Positions 1 to 8,469 of a DNA stretch of 64,000 nucleotides are shown in pieces. The notes under the pieces are model-generated. The model was given only the letters and a program-made list of their open reading frames with translations. It ran no database searches and was not told where the DNA came from. The DNA is from Clostridiaceae bacterium OM02-2AC. GTDB lineage: Bacteria > Bacillota_I > Bacilli_A > Erysipelotrichales > Erysipelotrichaceae. The stretch is taken from contig QULU01000015.1 in the NCBI GenBank assembly GCA_003481775.1, forward strand, positions 32,825 to 96,824, given 5' to 3'. Every line of letters begins with the position of its first letter. Position 1 is the first letter of the stretch. The position numbers and the translations under genes are program-made.

Positions 1-199
1 CTGTATCCAGCTTGCCCAAGGTTAGATCCTTTCCCTGAATCACCATCCATCCCTGTGCTGTTTCCAGCAGAAACTCACTGGAATCAAAGCTGTCAATCTG
101 TTTCACTCCGGTCAGCTCCATCACCTTGCGGTCCTTAATAATTACGTTATGATATGGGTTCGTTTCAAAACGAAGCGGATTGCTAATGTTATCTTCCAT
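1..199 (-). CDS. yabP: YabP-family sporulation protein (partial, C-terminus outside window)
   Basis: Only the first 66 codons are in the window; the gene runs off the left edge. The start is the ATG at 199-197, preceded by a strong GGAGGAG ribosome site. The N-terminus begins MEDNISNPLRFE and continues with a lysine-rich stretch and an ITDKK-like beta region typical of the YabP/YqfC family. The family is needed for spore formation in some Bacillota, and its biochemical role is not known. Identification rests mainly on position: it follows rqcP (yabO) and spoVT in the same order as the mfd-spoVT-yabO-yabP-yabQ-divIC string of Bacillus. Being a short fragment, it is called with moderate confidence. 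Confidence 0.7.
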   Translation of the reverse strand, partial: MEDNISNPLRFETNPYHNVIIKDRKVMELTGVKQIDSFDSSEFLLETAQGWMVIQGKDLTLGKLDT

Positions 200-290
200 A
201 CAAGACTCCTCCTTATTTCTAGTTCATTACAATCTATGTATGGAGCAGAGAAAATAGAACAGCTGTATAAAAACAAAAAATATCCCGGCT

Positions 291-581
291 TCACTCTTCT
301 GCCAGAATATCTTTTACTTCTTCCTTTTTGATCAGCTTTTCTTCCACAACCTCGAACATCAGGGAAGCATCATTTTTATTTGCCTGCTTCTGTATCATCG
401 TTACAGTAACAGTCAGCTCACGGTATCCGAATATAACCTTGATGGTATCTCCCACTTTAACATCTGTAGAAGGCTTTGCGATTTTTCCGTTTACATACAC
501 ACGCTCCTGATCCGCCAGCTCCTTTGATACCGTACGGCGTTTCAGAATTCGTGCTGTTTTCAGATATTTATCAAGACGCAT
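291..581 (-). CDS. rqcP: S4-domain ribosome quality-control factor RqcP (YabO)
   Basis: A 96-residue protein that starts MRLDKYLKTARILKRR, the hallmark of the S4 RNA-binding domain of RqcP/Hsp15. In Bacillus this protein binds stalled 50S subunits together with RqcH and tRNA-Ala and supports alanine tailing of stalled nascent chains. The S4 fold fills residues 1-70; the tail is acidic and lysine-rich. I chose the ATG at 581, 8 nt after GAGG; an ATG at 584 and a GTG at 590 are also in frame. It lies 29 nt after spoVT and upstream of yabP, so it is probably part of one leftward transcript. Confidence 0.9.
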   Translation of the reverse strand: MRLDKYLKTARILKRRTVSKELADQERVYVNGKIAKPSTDVKVGDTIKVIFGYRELTVTVTMIQKQANKNDASLMFEVVEEKLIKKEEVKDILAEE

Positions 582-610
582 CATACTCACCTCTACGATA
601 AGTTTACCAT

Positions 611-1105
611 TTATTGCTGCTGTTGGCGAGATAAAAGTTGTACAAATGCCTCTACTGCATAAAGCTCAGACTTCTCCAGTTCCTTCTTATCAAATACGAT
701 GATGAAGGAACCATACCAGTCACCGTAAGCAGTAACCGGATAGATCAGCCCCTTATAACGCTGTGCGCTGTCCTCATAGATACGTTCATTTTCAAAATCC
801 TTTAACCGATGTGTCTGTGCTATCATAAGAAAATGGTCATGTATCTTATGCTCTGTTTTCACCATACATTCATCCTTCACAAAAAAGACAGTATTCTGAT
901 ATATGGCACGCAGGGTATCACACATGATCATGATTTCTTCCATATGCTTGGACATGACATCGAATTTCTGAATTACAATTCTATCATTATCAATAAAGAA
1001 TTCTATGGAATCTCCTTCTTTCATGCGATACTGCTTTCTGATTTCTTTTGGTATGACCAGTCTTCCAAGGTCGTCAAGACGTCTTACAATTCCTGTTGCT
1101 TTCAT
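611..1105 (-). CDS. spoVT: Stage V sporulation transcription factor SpoVT
   Basis: A 164-residue AbrB-type regulator. Residues 1-50 carry the swapped-hairpin DNA-binding motif (KATGIVRRLDDLGRLVIPKE). The remaining 110 residues form the GAF-like effector domain that separates SpoVT from plain AbrB, and the length is close to the 178 residues of the Bacillus protein. SpoVT acts in the forespore, tuning sigma-G dependent genes. The start has a clear AAAGGAGTG site. It heads the spoVT-rqcP-yabP string and is divergent from a small HTH gene at 1360. Its presence with yabP and spoIIIJ-type yidC suggests a sporulating organism. Confidence 0.93.
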   Translation of the reverse strand: MKATGIVRRLDDLGRLVIPKEIRKQYRMKEGDSIEFFIDNDRIVIQKFDVMSKHMEEIMIMCDTLRAIYQNTVFFVKDECMVKTEHKIHDHFLMIAQTHRLKDFENERIYEDSAQRYKGLIYPVTAYGDWYGSFIIVFDKKELEKSELYAVEAFVQLLSRQQQQ

Positions 1106-1359
1106 TTATAGACACTCCTTTTCTTCAAGTAGTATGGACATTTGATAAACGCTTTATACCTCATGTCGAAAAGGAAAGGGATTTCATTTTATATCAAATA
1201 ACCGATCATATTCATACACAAAGTGCATATAAATTATCGGAATTGAAGGTATTTTTTTACAAAACTAATTGTTATAACAAATATAACTATATTAAATTAA
1301 CCTTTTATACATAAAAACATTTAGAATGTAAGTGTCAATAGAAATAGGAGTGATCTGAC

Positions 1360-1602
1360 ATGACAATGGGACAAGTATGTTGTGAGCGGATTCATGATCT
1401 GTGCGACGAGAGAAAAATTTCTCTGAACAAACTCAGTATCATGTGCGGAATGACGCAGTCAACGCTGAGCAACATCACATCAGGCAGAAGCAAGAATCCA
1501 ACCGTTTCCACGATTAAGAAAATCTGTGACGGTCTGGATATCACGCTTGTTGAATTCTTCGATACAGACGTATTCAAAAATCTGGATCAGGAAATTAAAT
1601 AA
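1360..1602 (+). CDS. XRE-family helix-turn-helix regulator
   Basis: An 80-residue single-domain regulator. The Cro/C1-type HTH covers residues 8-66: the segment LNKLSIMCGMTQSTLSNI is the helix-turn-helix, and the following TVSTIKKICDGLDITLVEFF is the canonical fourth and fifth helix. It has no effector domain. The start has AGGAGTGAT 6 nt upstream. It is the only rightward gene in the first 20 kb, lies between spoVT and metK, and ends at a strong bidirectional terminator. Its target is unknown; small solitary XRE proteins of this kind are common in Erysipelotrichia and Clostridia. Confidence 0.85.
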   Translation: MTMGQVCCERIHDLCDERKISLNKLSIMCGMTQSTLSNITSGRSKNPTVSTIKKICDGLDITLVEFFDTDVFKNLDQEIK

Positions 1603-1618
1603 GCTGTTTGTCAGCCTG

Positions 1619-1668
1619 AAAAAAACTGTTATGGGAACTATTCATGCAATCCCATAACAGTTTTTTCT
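1619..1668. terminator. Bidirectional intrinsic terminator between XRE gene and metK
   Basis: A perfect 17-bp inverted repeat (arms 1620-1636 and 1650-1666) with A-tract and T-tract at the two ends and a 13-nt loop. The stem core is CTGTTATGGGA. It is placed between two convergent genes, so it should end both transcripts. Confidence 0.93.
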
Positions 1669-1680
1669 ATTTACCTGTTT

Positions 1681-2856
1681 TTATTTTACATATGCCTTCA
1701 GGCGTTCTGCCGGTTCTGTGCTTTCCCATTTCACCTGCAGATCATCACGGCCAAAGTGACCATAGGCTGCCAGATTTCTGTAAATCGGCTTGCGAAGCTC
1801 CAGTGTCTTGATAATCGCAGTAGGACGCAGGTCAAATTCCTTCCTTACAATTTCTGCAATTTCTTCATCCGGAAGAACACCGGTTCCAAAGGTATCCGCA
1901 AGTACGCTGACCGGCTGTGCTACACCGATTGCATAGGCAAGCTGTATTTCACATTTACGGGCAAGACCTGCCGCAACAATATTCTTAGCAACATAGCGTG
2001 CCGCATATGCCGCACTGCGATCCACCTTGGTAGGATCCTTTCCGGAGAAAGCTCCACCGCCATGACGTGCCATACCGCCGTATGTGTCTACGATAATCTT
2101 TCTGCCTGTTAAGCCGCTGTCTCCCTGCGGTCCACCGATTACAAAGCGTCCTGTCGGATTTATGTATACTTTTGTTTCCGCATCCATCATATCCGCATCT
2201 ACTATTACATCAATGACATGCTTTTTTAAATCCTCGCGAATCGTATCCAGAGAAACCGTATCGGAATGCTGTGTGGAAATTACAATCGTATCGACACGCT
2301 TTGGTCGGTCATTCTCGTATTCAACGGTTACCTGTGTCTTACCATCCGGGCGAAGATACTCCAGTGTCCCGTTTTTTCTTACCTCGCTGAGGCGGCGTGC
2401 CAGACGGTGTGCAAGGGATATCGGCATCGGCATATATTCCGGTGTTTCATCACAGGCATAGCCAAACATCATTCCCTGATCACCTGCACCATTGTTTTCC
2501 TCACCGCCCTCCTTTGTTTCCAGAGAGTGGTCAACACCGAGTGCAATATCCTTGGACTGCTCGTCAATGGATGTTAAAACAGAACAGGTGGTTCCGTCAA
2601 ATCCATATTTCGCTCTGTCATAACCGATTTCCAAAACAACATTACGGGCAATGCTTGGAATATCGACATAACAGCTGGTGGAAATTTCTCCCATGATCAT
2701 AACCATACCTGTTGTACAGCAGGTTTCACAGGCAACACGTGCATCCGGATCCTGTGCCAGAATGGCGTCAAGAACAGCATCGCTGATCTGATCACAGATT
2801 TTATCAGGATGTCCTTCCGTTACAGATTCGGAAGTAAAAAACTGTTTATTTAACAT
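1681..2856 (-). CDS. metK: S-adenosylmethionine synthetase
   Basis: A 391-residue cytosolic enzyme making SAM from methionine and ATP. The methionine/ATP motif [13 protein letters not shown] sits near residue 15, the hexapeptide GAGDQG near residue 123, and the phosphate-binding [19 protein letters not shown] near residue 260. Length is standard for the family. It is transcribed alone, from a likely sigma-A promoter at 2895-2923 to the terminator at 1619-1668. I looked for an S-box (SAM-I) riboswitch in the 199-nt upstream region and saw none, so feedback control is not evident from the sequence. Confidence 0.98.
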   Translation of the reverse strand: MLNKQFFTSESVTEGHPDKICDQISDAVLDAILAQDPDARVACETCCTTGMVMIMGEISTSCYVDIPSIARNVVLEIGYDRAKYGFDGTTCSVLTSIDEQSKDIALGVDHSLETKEGGEENNGAGDQGMMFGYACDETPEYMPMPISLAHRLARRLSEVRKNGTLEYLRPDGKTQVTVEYENDRPKRVDTIVISTQHSDTVSLDTIREDLKKHVIDVIVDADMMDAETKVYINPTGRFVIGGPQGDSGLTGRKIIVDTYGGMARHGGGAFSGKDPTKVDRSAAYAARYVAKNIVAAGLARKCEIQLAYAIGVAQPVSVLADTFGTGVLPDEEIAEIVRKEFDLRPTAIIKTLELRKPIYRNLAAYGHFGRDDLQVKWESTEPAERLKAYVK

Positions 2857-2894
2857 AATCGTTTCCTTTCTTTTTACAAATTACTATCATTCTT

Positions 2895-2923
2895 ATTTTA
2901 CATCTTTCCCTATAGGTAAACAA
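2895..2923 (-). promoter_or_regulatory. Likely sigma-A promoter of metK
   Basis: On the minus strand, TTGTTT (2918-2923), a 17-nt spacer and TAAAAT (2895-2900) lie about 40 nt upstream of the metK start. The fit is good but not perfect. Confidence 0.5.
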
Positions 2924-3055
2924 GCACAACATAGGGAATGTTACATTTCGTGTATACAATGCAGACACCACAGCACTGTTGGAAGGTGTATCACGAAAGC
3001 GCCTGCATGGGTATACCAGCAATTTTCCTTCTATATCTTCTTATCGCTGTTCACC

Positions 3056-3850
3056 TTACTTCAGCTTTAGAAATTCAGGGGCTTGCTTTGTTGCAGCTAT
3101 ACGCTGTGTTTTATGCAGTGTTGTCTCTGTCGATATCCGGTTATATTCCTGTTCCTGAATATCCTGAGATGTACGATAGCGCTGTTTCATATCTGTTTTC
3201 AAAATTGTTGTTTCATCGGCTGTATAAGACAGCTTCAGCTCTTCAAAATGAATATCCTCCTGCTTGTTTTCCGTTTTATTTATATACGCACTGAATTTCT
3301 CTTTATCCGTCAGCTCTACTGTATATACCGTGTTTGCATCCTGCTCCTGCTTCTGGTAGCGAAAGCAGTCCTTCGCTTCCTCGATATATTTCTGAAAAAG
3401 CAGTGAGGATAGAAATTTTTCCTTATCCTTGGATGTGGCAGGTGTTTCCTGCATTTTCTCGTAGGTATTGTCATGGTTCACAATATATACATGCAGTATG
3501 TCATCCTTCAGCTGTAAAACCGTATCTATCCCGCTTGGATCACTGGTATCCGAGTGGATTCGCACCTGATACTGCTTCAGTTCTTTCTTCTGAAATGCAA
3601 TATCTGTCTGTATGGTATCGGTATCATGATTGCGTTTTTCATCTATCATTTTTTCATCTTTGAAGTATTGCTGCGTACTGCTTATATCTTGTGTATCTTC
3701 GATATGTAAGCCGTTTGTAGCTTTCAGCATATCAATTTTCGCAAGGATTTCCAAGCGTATGTTCTCTTCCTTTGCATGCTCCTTCTGCACACTGCAGCCG
3801 CAAAGGACAGCGGCAGCACATAGAAAAATTCCTATCCCTCTACAGTTCAT
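3056..3850 (-). CDS. Predicted lipoprotein of unknown function
   Basis: A 264-residue protein with a signal peptide and a lipobox ending in the sequence VLCGC (Cys19), so it is expected to be lipid-anchored on the outer face of the membrane. The mature part is hydrophilic, rich in Lys, Glu, Asp and Thr, with no motif I recognise; the beta-rich spacing of YxVxxxD segments suggests an extracellular domain. It starts 15 nt after mfd with GAGGTAGGAT as ribosome site, so it is probably co-transcribed with pth and mfd. No function can be assigned. Confidence 0.75.
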   Translation of the reverse strand: MNCRGIGIFLCAAAVLCGCSVQKEHAKEENIRLEILAKIDMLKATNGLHIEDTQDISSTQQYFKDEKMIDEKRNHDTDTIQTDIAFQKKELKQYQVRIHSDTSDPSGIDTVLQLKDDILHVYIVNHDNTYEKMQETPATSKDKEKFLSSLLFQKYIEEAKDCFRYQKQEQDANTVYTVELTDKEKFSAYINKTENKQEDIHFEELKLSYTADETTILKTDMKQRYRTSQDIQEQEYNRISTETTLHKTQRIAATKQAPEFLKLK

Positions 3851-3864
3851 ATCCTACCTCATTT

Positions 3865-6800
3865 TCAGGAAGCTGTTTGTTCCTCTCCCATTGGCTCAGT
3901 GCGTTCCAGCACCTCAATCACCGTATAGAGCCAGTCCTTGAGCTTTGGCAGCTTCATGGTAATCTTACCATTCGTATAGCGTATCGTTATATTTTTCGAT
4001 ATGGTTGTCATCATTTCAAATAATGCAACACCGTCAATGCTGTTTGACCAGGCACTTGTAAACGTCAGCTCAACAGCCTTGGGCAGTTCACGGAAGGCAT
4101 TAACGTGCGGTTCATTGATACAGATATCCAGCCGCTTCTTTTCAAATAACAGCTGTACAGCCTTGGGCAGCTTTCCATAATTATCCTTGATTTCATCCAT
4201 CATGGCAAGCAGCTCCTTCTTGGAATGAATGTCCTCCATGCGTTGATACAGCGTGATTTTTTCATAATCCTCAGTCGCAAAGGTGCTTGGTATATAGGCA
4301 TCAACCTTGACATTCGCCTTTGTCATTTCCGGCTTTATCTTTGGCTGTATGCCCTTTTTCTCCATGATGGCACTGTTCAGCATTTCAATATACATGTCAA
4401 TACCAACCGTATCAATAAAGCCTGCCTGCTGCGGTCCCAGCATATCTCCGGCACCACGTATGGTCAGATCGCGCATGGCGATTTTATAGCCGCTGCCCAG
4501 CTGGGTGAATTCCTTGATGGATTTTAAGCGCTTCATAGCTATCTCGCTTAGTTGCTTTTGCGGGGAATACATCAGGTACGCATAGGCAAGCCGATCACTT
4601 CTGCCGACTCTTCCCTTAATCTGATACAGCTGACTCAATCCGAAGTGGTCTGCATCCTCAATTAAAATCGTGTTGGCATTGGGAATATCAATGCCCGTTT
4701 CAATGATTGTCGTACAGACAAGCACCTGATATTTATTATCCGTAAACTGCAGCATGACATCCTCGATATCCTCCCGTGTCATCTGTCCGTGTGCAACACC
4801 GATTTCCACCTCCGGCATTGCATCCCGAAGCTTTCTTGCAACATTGTATATTTCCTTTACATTATTATATAGATAGAACACCTGTCCATTTCTGGCAAGC
4901 TCCCGCTGTATGATCTCCTTCACCATTTGAAAGTTCTTTTCAATAACATAGGTCTGTACTGGCATACGGTTCATCGGTGGAGTTTCCAGCTGTGACAGGG
5001 AACGGATACCAATCAGTGACATCTGCAGGGTACGCGGAATCGGTGTTGCACTCAATGATAACACATCCACGCTGTTTTTCAGCTCTTTGATTTTTTCCTT
5101 ATGCTCCACACCAAAGCGCTGTTCCTCATCGATGACAAGCAGTCCCAAATCCTTAAATATAATATCCTTGGATAGCAGACGATGTGTTCCAATCAGGATA
5201 TCCACATTTCCCTCTTTCAGATCCTGGATGATATGCTTTTGATCCGAAGGCTTTATAAAACGATTCACAACTGCAATATTCACAGGGAAATTGCGGAACC
5301 TCTTCATAAAGGTTTTGTAATGCTGAAGTGATAAGATTGTCGTCGGACACAGGAAGGCCACCTGCCGTCCATCCGCAACTGCCTTAAATGCCGCACGGGC
5401 TGCAACCTCTGTCTTCCCAAAGCCGACATCCCCGCATAACAGTCGATCCATCGGCTTCGCAGATTCCATGTCCTGCTTGATTTCCTGTACTGCTCTTGCC
5501 TGATCCGGGGTCAGCTCATATTCAAAATCCTCTTCAAATTGCTTCTGCAAAGGAGTGTCCTTTGCGAATGCATGACCGATATTCTCATCCCGTGACGCAT
5601 ACAGCTTCACCAGACGATCCGCAAGCTCCGCAATCTTAGCACTGACCTTTTTCTTTGTCTTCTCCCATTCTCCGCTGCCCAGCTTATTCAGCTTCGGACT
5701 TGCCCCCTCCTTGGACACAAATTTCCGGATAAGCTTAAACTGTTCCAGTGGAACAAGCAGCACATCATCCCCCTTATAGGCGATATGCAAAAAATCCTTA
5801 TGTACCCCATCGATCTTTTTATTCACAATCCCCAGATATTTCCCAATACCATGCTGGTTATGAACAACATAATCCCCGACATTCAGCTCCTGATAATCAT
5901 GCAGAACCTCCGCCTCTTTGAATTTATTGCTGTAGCGTGTTGCCTTTTTTACGCTGTGAAACAATTCCTTTGCGGTATAGACACAGATTTGTTCCTTCAG
6001 ACAGGTAAAGCCCTCGGGAAGACTGGCATTCAGAAACTGAATCCCTGTTTCCAGCGTATCCGATGACGTTACCGTACGCCAGGATACATTTGCCTCCTCC
6101 AGCAGCCTTTTCACCTGTTCCTGCTCCTTATGCTCCAGAGCAAGTAAAACCTTTCGCTCCCTTGCCTGATGCACAACCTCCTGCATCGTACGTTCCAGAT
6201 TGATATCCCCCAGTGACATCGTCATAATCTGCGAGGTGATTGGTTTTTTATAATCGACAAACTGATGAAATTCCATAGGACTGTGCTGTTTAAAGGAGCT
6301 GTTTAAATCTGCGAATACATCAAAGCTGTGCAGACTGATTCCCTCCTGAAAGAGCTCCTGAAGATAGGCTACCATTTCCTCATGCATATGCTTAACACTA
6401 TCCTGCACTTCCTCTACGCTGGACAGAATAATCTGTGCATCCGGTGCATAATCAAAGACCGTGCTTCTGTTTTTCAAAAAAGCATAATATTTATAGAACC
6501 GGCTTTCCATCATGTGGTTACTGATCAAATCCAAATCCTCATTCACATGCTCCTGCAGCAGCTTCTGCATAGAGGAATCATGCTGGGACAGCTGTTTTTT
6601 CAGTTCTTTGTTCGCCTGCTCCACCAATTCGGCAATCTGTGCATCTGTAAACAGCAGATCACTGGCAGGAATAATCATAGCATCGTGCACAATTTCAATC
6701 GTCCGCTGTGTGCCAATATCAAAGAAGCGGATGCTGTCCACGATATTATCAAAGAACTCTATACGCAAGGGGTGATCGTAATTCATGGAATATACATCAA

Positions 6801-7326
6801 TGATACCGCCACGGGCCGCATAGCACAGCGGCTGGTCAACACGGCTGACATGCGTATAGCCTGCTTCAAAGAGAAGCTGCTTCAAAGCCTCATATTCAAT
6901 TTCCTGATCCTGCTTTAATGTGATGCAGTGCTGCCTGAATATTTCTGGAGATGGAAGAAAGCGGATAGCTGCGGCTGTATTCAAAACCGCAACATAGGCA
7001 TCCTGCTGCTGCAGCTTTGCCATCACCTCCATCTGTATCGCTTTGTTTTCCGGTGAGGCGGCAATCGCTTCTACGCGAAGGGACTCCTCCAACGAGAAAA
7101 GCAGCACTTCATCCCCCAGGAGGGCCTGCAGGCGCTCGTAAAGTTTCTGTGCTGTATAGGCGTTATTTTTGATAATCATAAGCTTCTGCGGTGTTCGACG
7201 GTAATCTGCCGCCAACAGAAGTGCTTCCTCCATATACGAAAGATTTCCCAAAACACTTTCTTTTCTCTGTATACTTAAAGCCGCTTCATTTTGCTGCAGT
7301 TCCTTTAAAAGGATATCCATATGCAT
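3865..7326 (-). CDS. mfd: Transcription-repair coupling factor Mfd
   Basis: A 1153-residue DNA translocase that removes RNA polymerase stalled at lesions and recruits UvrA. The UvrB-like N-terminal module occupies about residues 1-330. The RNA-polymerase interacting CarD-like domain begins near residue 480 (VGDYVVHNQHGIGKYLG). The RecG-type motor carries Walker A GDVGFGKTE near residue 635 and the DEEQ box (DEEQRFGV). The TRCF C-terminal domain covers roughly 980-1130. Length matches the family. The order pth-mfd is conserved in Bacillota; the genes are 4 nt apart, so they are translated from one message. Confidence 0.98.
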   Translation of the reverse strand: MHMDILLKELQQNEAALSIQRKESVLGNLSYMEEALLLAADYRRTPQKLMIIKNNAYTAQKLYERLQALLGDEVLLFSLEESLRVEAIAASPENKAIQMEVMAKLQQQDAYVAVLNTAAAIRFLPSPEIFRQHCITLKQDQEIEYEALKQLLFEAGYTHVSRVDQPLCYAARGGIIDVYSMNYDHPLRIEFFDNIVDSIRFFDIGTQRTIEIVHDAMIIPASDLLFTDAQIAELVEQANKELKKQLSQHDSSMQKLLQEHVNEDLDLISNHMMESRFYKYYAFLKNRSTVFDYAPDAQIILSSVEEVQDSVKHMHEEMVAYLQELFQEGISLHSFDVFADLNSSFKQHSPMEFHQFVDYKKPITSQIMTMSLGDINLERTMQEVVHQARERKVLLALEHKEQEQVKRLLEEANVSWRTVTSSDTLETGIQFLNASLPEGFTCLKEQICVYTAKELFHSVKKATRYSNKFKEAEVLHDYQELNVGDYVVHNQHGIGKYLGIVNKKIDGVHKDFLHIAYKGDDVLLVPLEQFKLIRKFVSKEGASPKLNKLGSGEWEKTKKKVSAKIAELADRLVKLYASRDENIGHAFAKDTPLQKQFEEDFEYELTPDQARAVQEIKQDMESAKPMDRLLCGDVGFGKTEVAARAAFKAVADGRQVAFLCPTTILSLQHYKTFMKRFRNFPVNIAVVNRFIKPSDQKHIIQDLKEGNVDILIGTHRLLSKDIIFKDLGLLVIDEEQRFGVEHKEKIKELKNSVDVLSLSATPIPRTLQMSLIGIRSLSQLETPPMNRMPVQTYVIEKNFQMVKEIIQRELARNGQVFYLYNNVKEIYNVARKLRDAMPEVEIGVAHGQMTREDIEDVMLQFTDNKYQVLVCTTIIETGIDIPNANTILIEDADHFGLSQLYQIKGRVGRSDRLAYAYLMYSPQKQLSEIAMKRLKSIKEFTQLGSGYKIAMRDLTIRGAGDMLGPQQAGFIDTVGIDMYIEMLNSAIMEKKGIQPKIKPEMTKANVKVDAYIPSTFATEDYEKITLYQRMEDIHSKKELLAMMDEIKDNYGKLPKAVQLLFEKKRLDICINEPHVNAFRELPKAVELTFTSAWSNSIDGVALFEMMTTISKNITIRYTNGKITMKLPKLKDWLYTVIEVLERTEPMGEEQTAS

Positions 7327-7330
7327 TCCC

Positions 7331-7891
7331 CTATTTCCGGTTGAAGTGGCTCATGGTATCCATAAAGGAATGAGAACAGCTGTAAATTGCTGCATCCCTG
7401 GCCAATTCAACTGCCTGCTTGTAATCTTCCAGTTCATCCTTGCGTATCTTGCCGAGCACCCAGTCAATTACCGGAATTCGTGCATCCTTGCCAATACCGA
7501 CGCGAATTCTGTCAAATTCCTGTGTACCGATATGGCGGATGATATTCTTCATTCCGTTTTGACCACCGGCACTCCCCTGTGCACGCAACCGTATTTTTCC
7601 TACCGGCAAATCAAGATCATCATAAATCACAAGCAAATCCTGTGCTGACAGCTTGTAAAAGTCCATTGCTGCACGCACCGCTTCCCCGGACAAATTCATA
7701 AAGGTTTGCGGCTTCATCAGAAGAACAGCCTCCCCGGCGATTCTCGTATTTGCAATCAGTGCCTTAAACTTTTTCTGTGCTATATCAACACGGCACTCCT
7801 CTGCAATGGCATCCAGTACGCAGAAGCCGGAGTTATGACGCGTCATTTCATATTCCTTACCGGGATTTCCCAGTCCTACAATCAATTTCAT
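7331..7891 (-). CDS. pth: Peptidyl-tRNA hydrolase
   Basis: A 186-residue cytosolic enzyme that frees tRNA from peptidyl-tRNA dropped by the ribosome. The opening GLGNPGKEYEMTRHNSGF holds the conserved Asn and the catalytic His20; PQTFMNLSG and the Asp of DDLDLP complete the active site. Length is standard. It heads the pth-mfd-lipoprotein transcript, with an extended -10 promoter just upstream and a terminator from the preceding block at 7949-7973. Confidence 0.97.
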   Translation of the reverse strand: MKLIVGLGNPGKEYEMTRHNSGFCVLDAIAEECRVDIAQKKFKALIANTRIAGEAVLLMKPQTFMNLSGEAVRAAMDFYKLSAQDLLVIYDDLDLPVGKIRLRAQGSAGGQNGMKNIIRHIGTQEFDRIRVGIGKDARIPVIDWVLGKIRKDELEDYKQAVELARDAAIYSCSHSFMDTMSHFNRK

Positions 7892-7917
7892 GCAATCACC
7901 TCAATTTCGCTTCCTAT

Positions 7918-7923
7918 ATTATA
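7918..7923 (-). promoter_or_regulatory. Extended -10 element for pth-mfd
   Basis: On the minus strand TGGTATAAT lies 27-36 nt before the pth start. The TG-extended -10 is perfect; no good -35 hexamer is found 17 nt upstream, as is common for extended -10 promoters. Confidence 0.55.
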
Positions 7924-7948
7924 CCAAAAAAGCAGAGAATTACATCCT

Positions 7949-7973
7949 AAAAAGCCTGTTTTCGTACAGGCTT
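7949..7973 (-). terminator. Intrinsic terminator upstream of pth
   Basis: Minus-strand hairpin AAGCCTGT / ACAGGCTT with a short loop followed by TTTTT. It closes the transcript coming from the small ORFs at 8.1-8.4 kb and insulates the pth promoter. Confidence 0.8.
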
Positions 7974-8087
7974 GCTATATGCTTGTATTTCTTAGGGGAT
8001 GAGACAGGAACAAATGCTGGCTTTTTGCATATTTCCATCTGAAGATTCGTTCAACCTGCTTCCATGTATGCTATGTGATGTTCCTCT

Positions 8088-8243
8088 TTATGGTTTCTTC
8101 TTTTCATCCAGGTCCGTTTCAGGTGCAATATCCTTTTTTGAGTCCTTTTGCTTTTGATTTGCTGACTGTTCCTTTGTATCGTCCTTTACAAAAAAATCTT
8201 TATGCAATATAAACTCTGTCCGTTTTAGCTTTTTATCTGTCAT
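8088..8243 (-). CDS. Small hydrophilic protein (51 aa), unknown
   Basis: A 51-codon ORF starting MTDKKLKRTEFILHKDFF and ending EKKKP. It has a good GAGGAGA ribosome site 7 nt before the ATG. The sequence is very rich in Lys, Asp and Glu and has no cysteine or membrane segment. It lies 15 nt after a tiny predicted lipoprotein and before a terminator at 7949, so the two may form a short operon. No homologue is recognised; it could be a minor cytosolic or spore protein. Confidence rests on the ribosome site and the lack of any competing frame. Confidence 0.5.
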   Translation of the reverse strand: MTDKKLKRTEFILHKDFFVKDDTKEQSANQKQKDSKKDIAPETDLDEKKKP

Positions 8244-8258
8244 GGGAATCTCCTCTTC

Positions 8259-8375
8259 TTAAGTTACAGAACGATTGCCTGTCTGTTTTGAACAAGCGCT
8301 AACATTAGCCGTAAACATAATCATTATCAGAACGAATAGATATTTTTTTCCTTTATTTGCTTGGTATCGTGTCAT
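8259..8375 (-). CDS. Tiny predicted lipoprotein (38 aa), unknown
   Basis: A 38-residue ORF: a basic start (MTRYQANKGKK), a hydrophobic stretch LFVLIMIMFTANVS and a lipobox-like VSAC followed by only ten residues. This is the architecture of a minimal lipoprotein or a pheromone-type signal peptide. The ribosome site is weak (AAGATGACGG). It sits 15 nt before the 51-aa ORF. The call is from the shape of the peptide alone. Confidence 0.4.
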   Translation of the reverse strand: MTRYQANKGKKYLFVLIMIMFTANVSACSKQTGNRSVT

Positions 8376-8469
8376 ACCGTCATCTTCTTTCTATCATATT
8401 CTGTCACAAACAGCGTTACACACTCACAAAACATATGGTCCAGGGTTATACCTGTGCTTATTGAAGGAA

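Noticed and set aside
1096..1314. 72-aa plus-strand ORF upstream of the XRE gene
   Set aside because: It begins inside spoVT antisense, has no ribosome site and its composition looks random.
2857..3055. SAM (S-box) riboswitch upstream of metK
   Set aside because: Only about 30 nt lie between the likely start of transcription and metK; no S-box conserved core is present.
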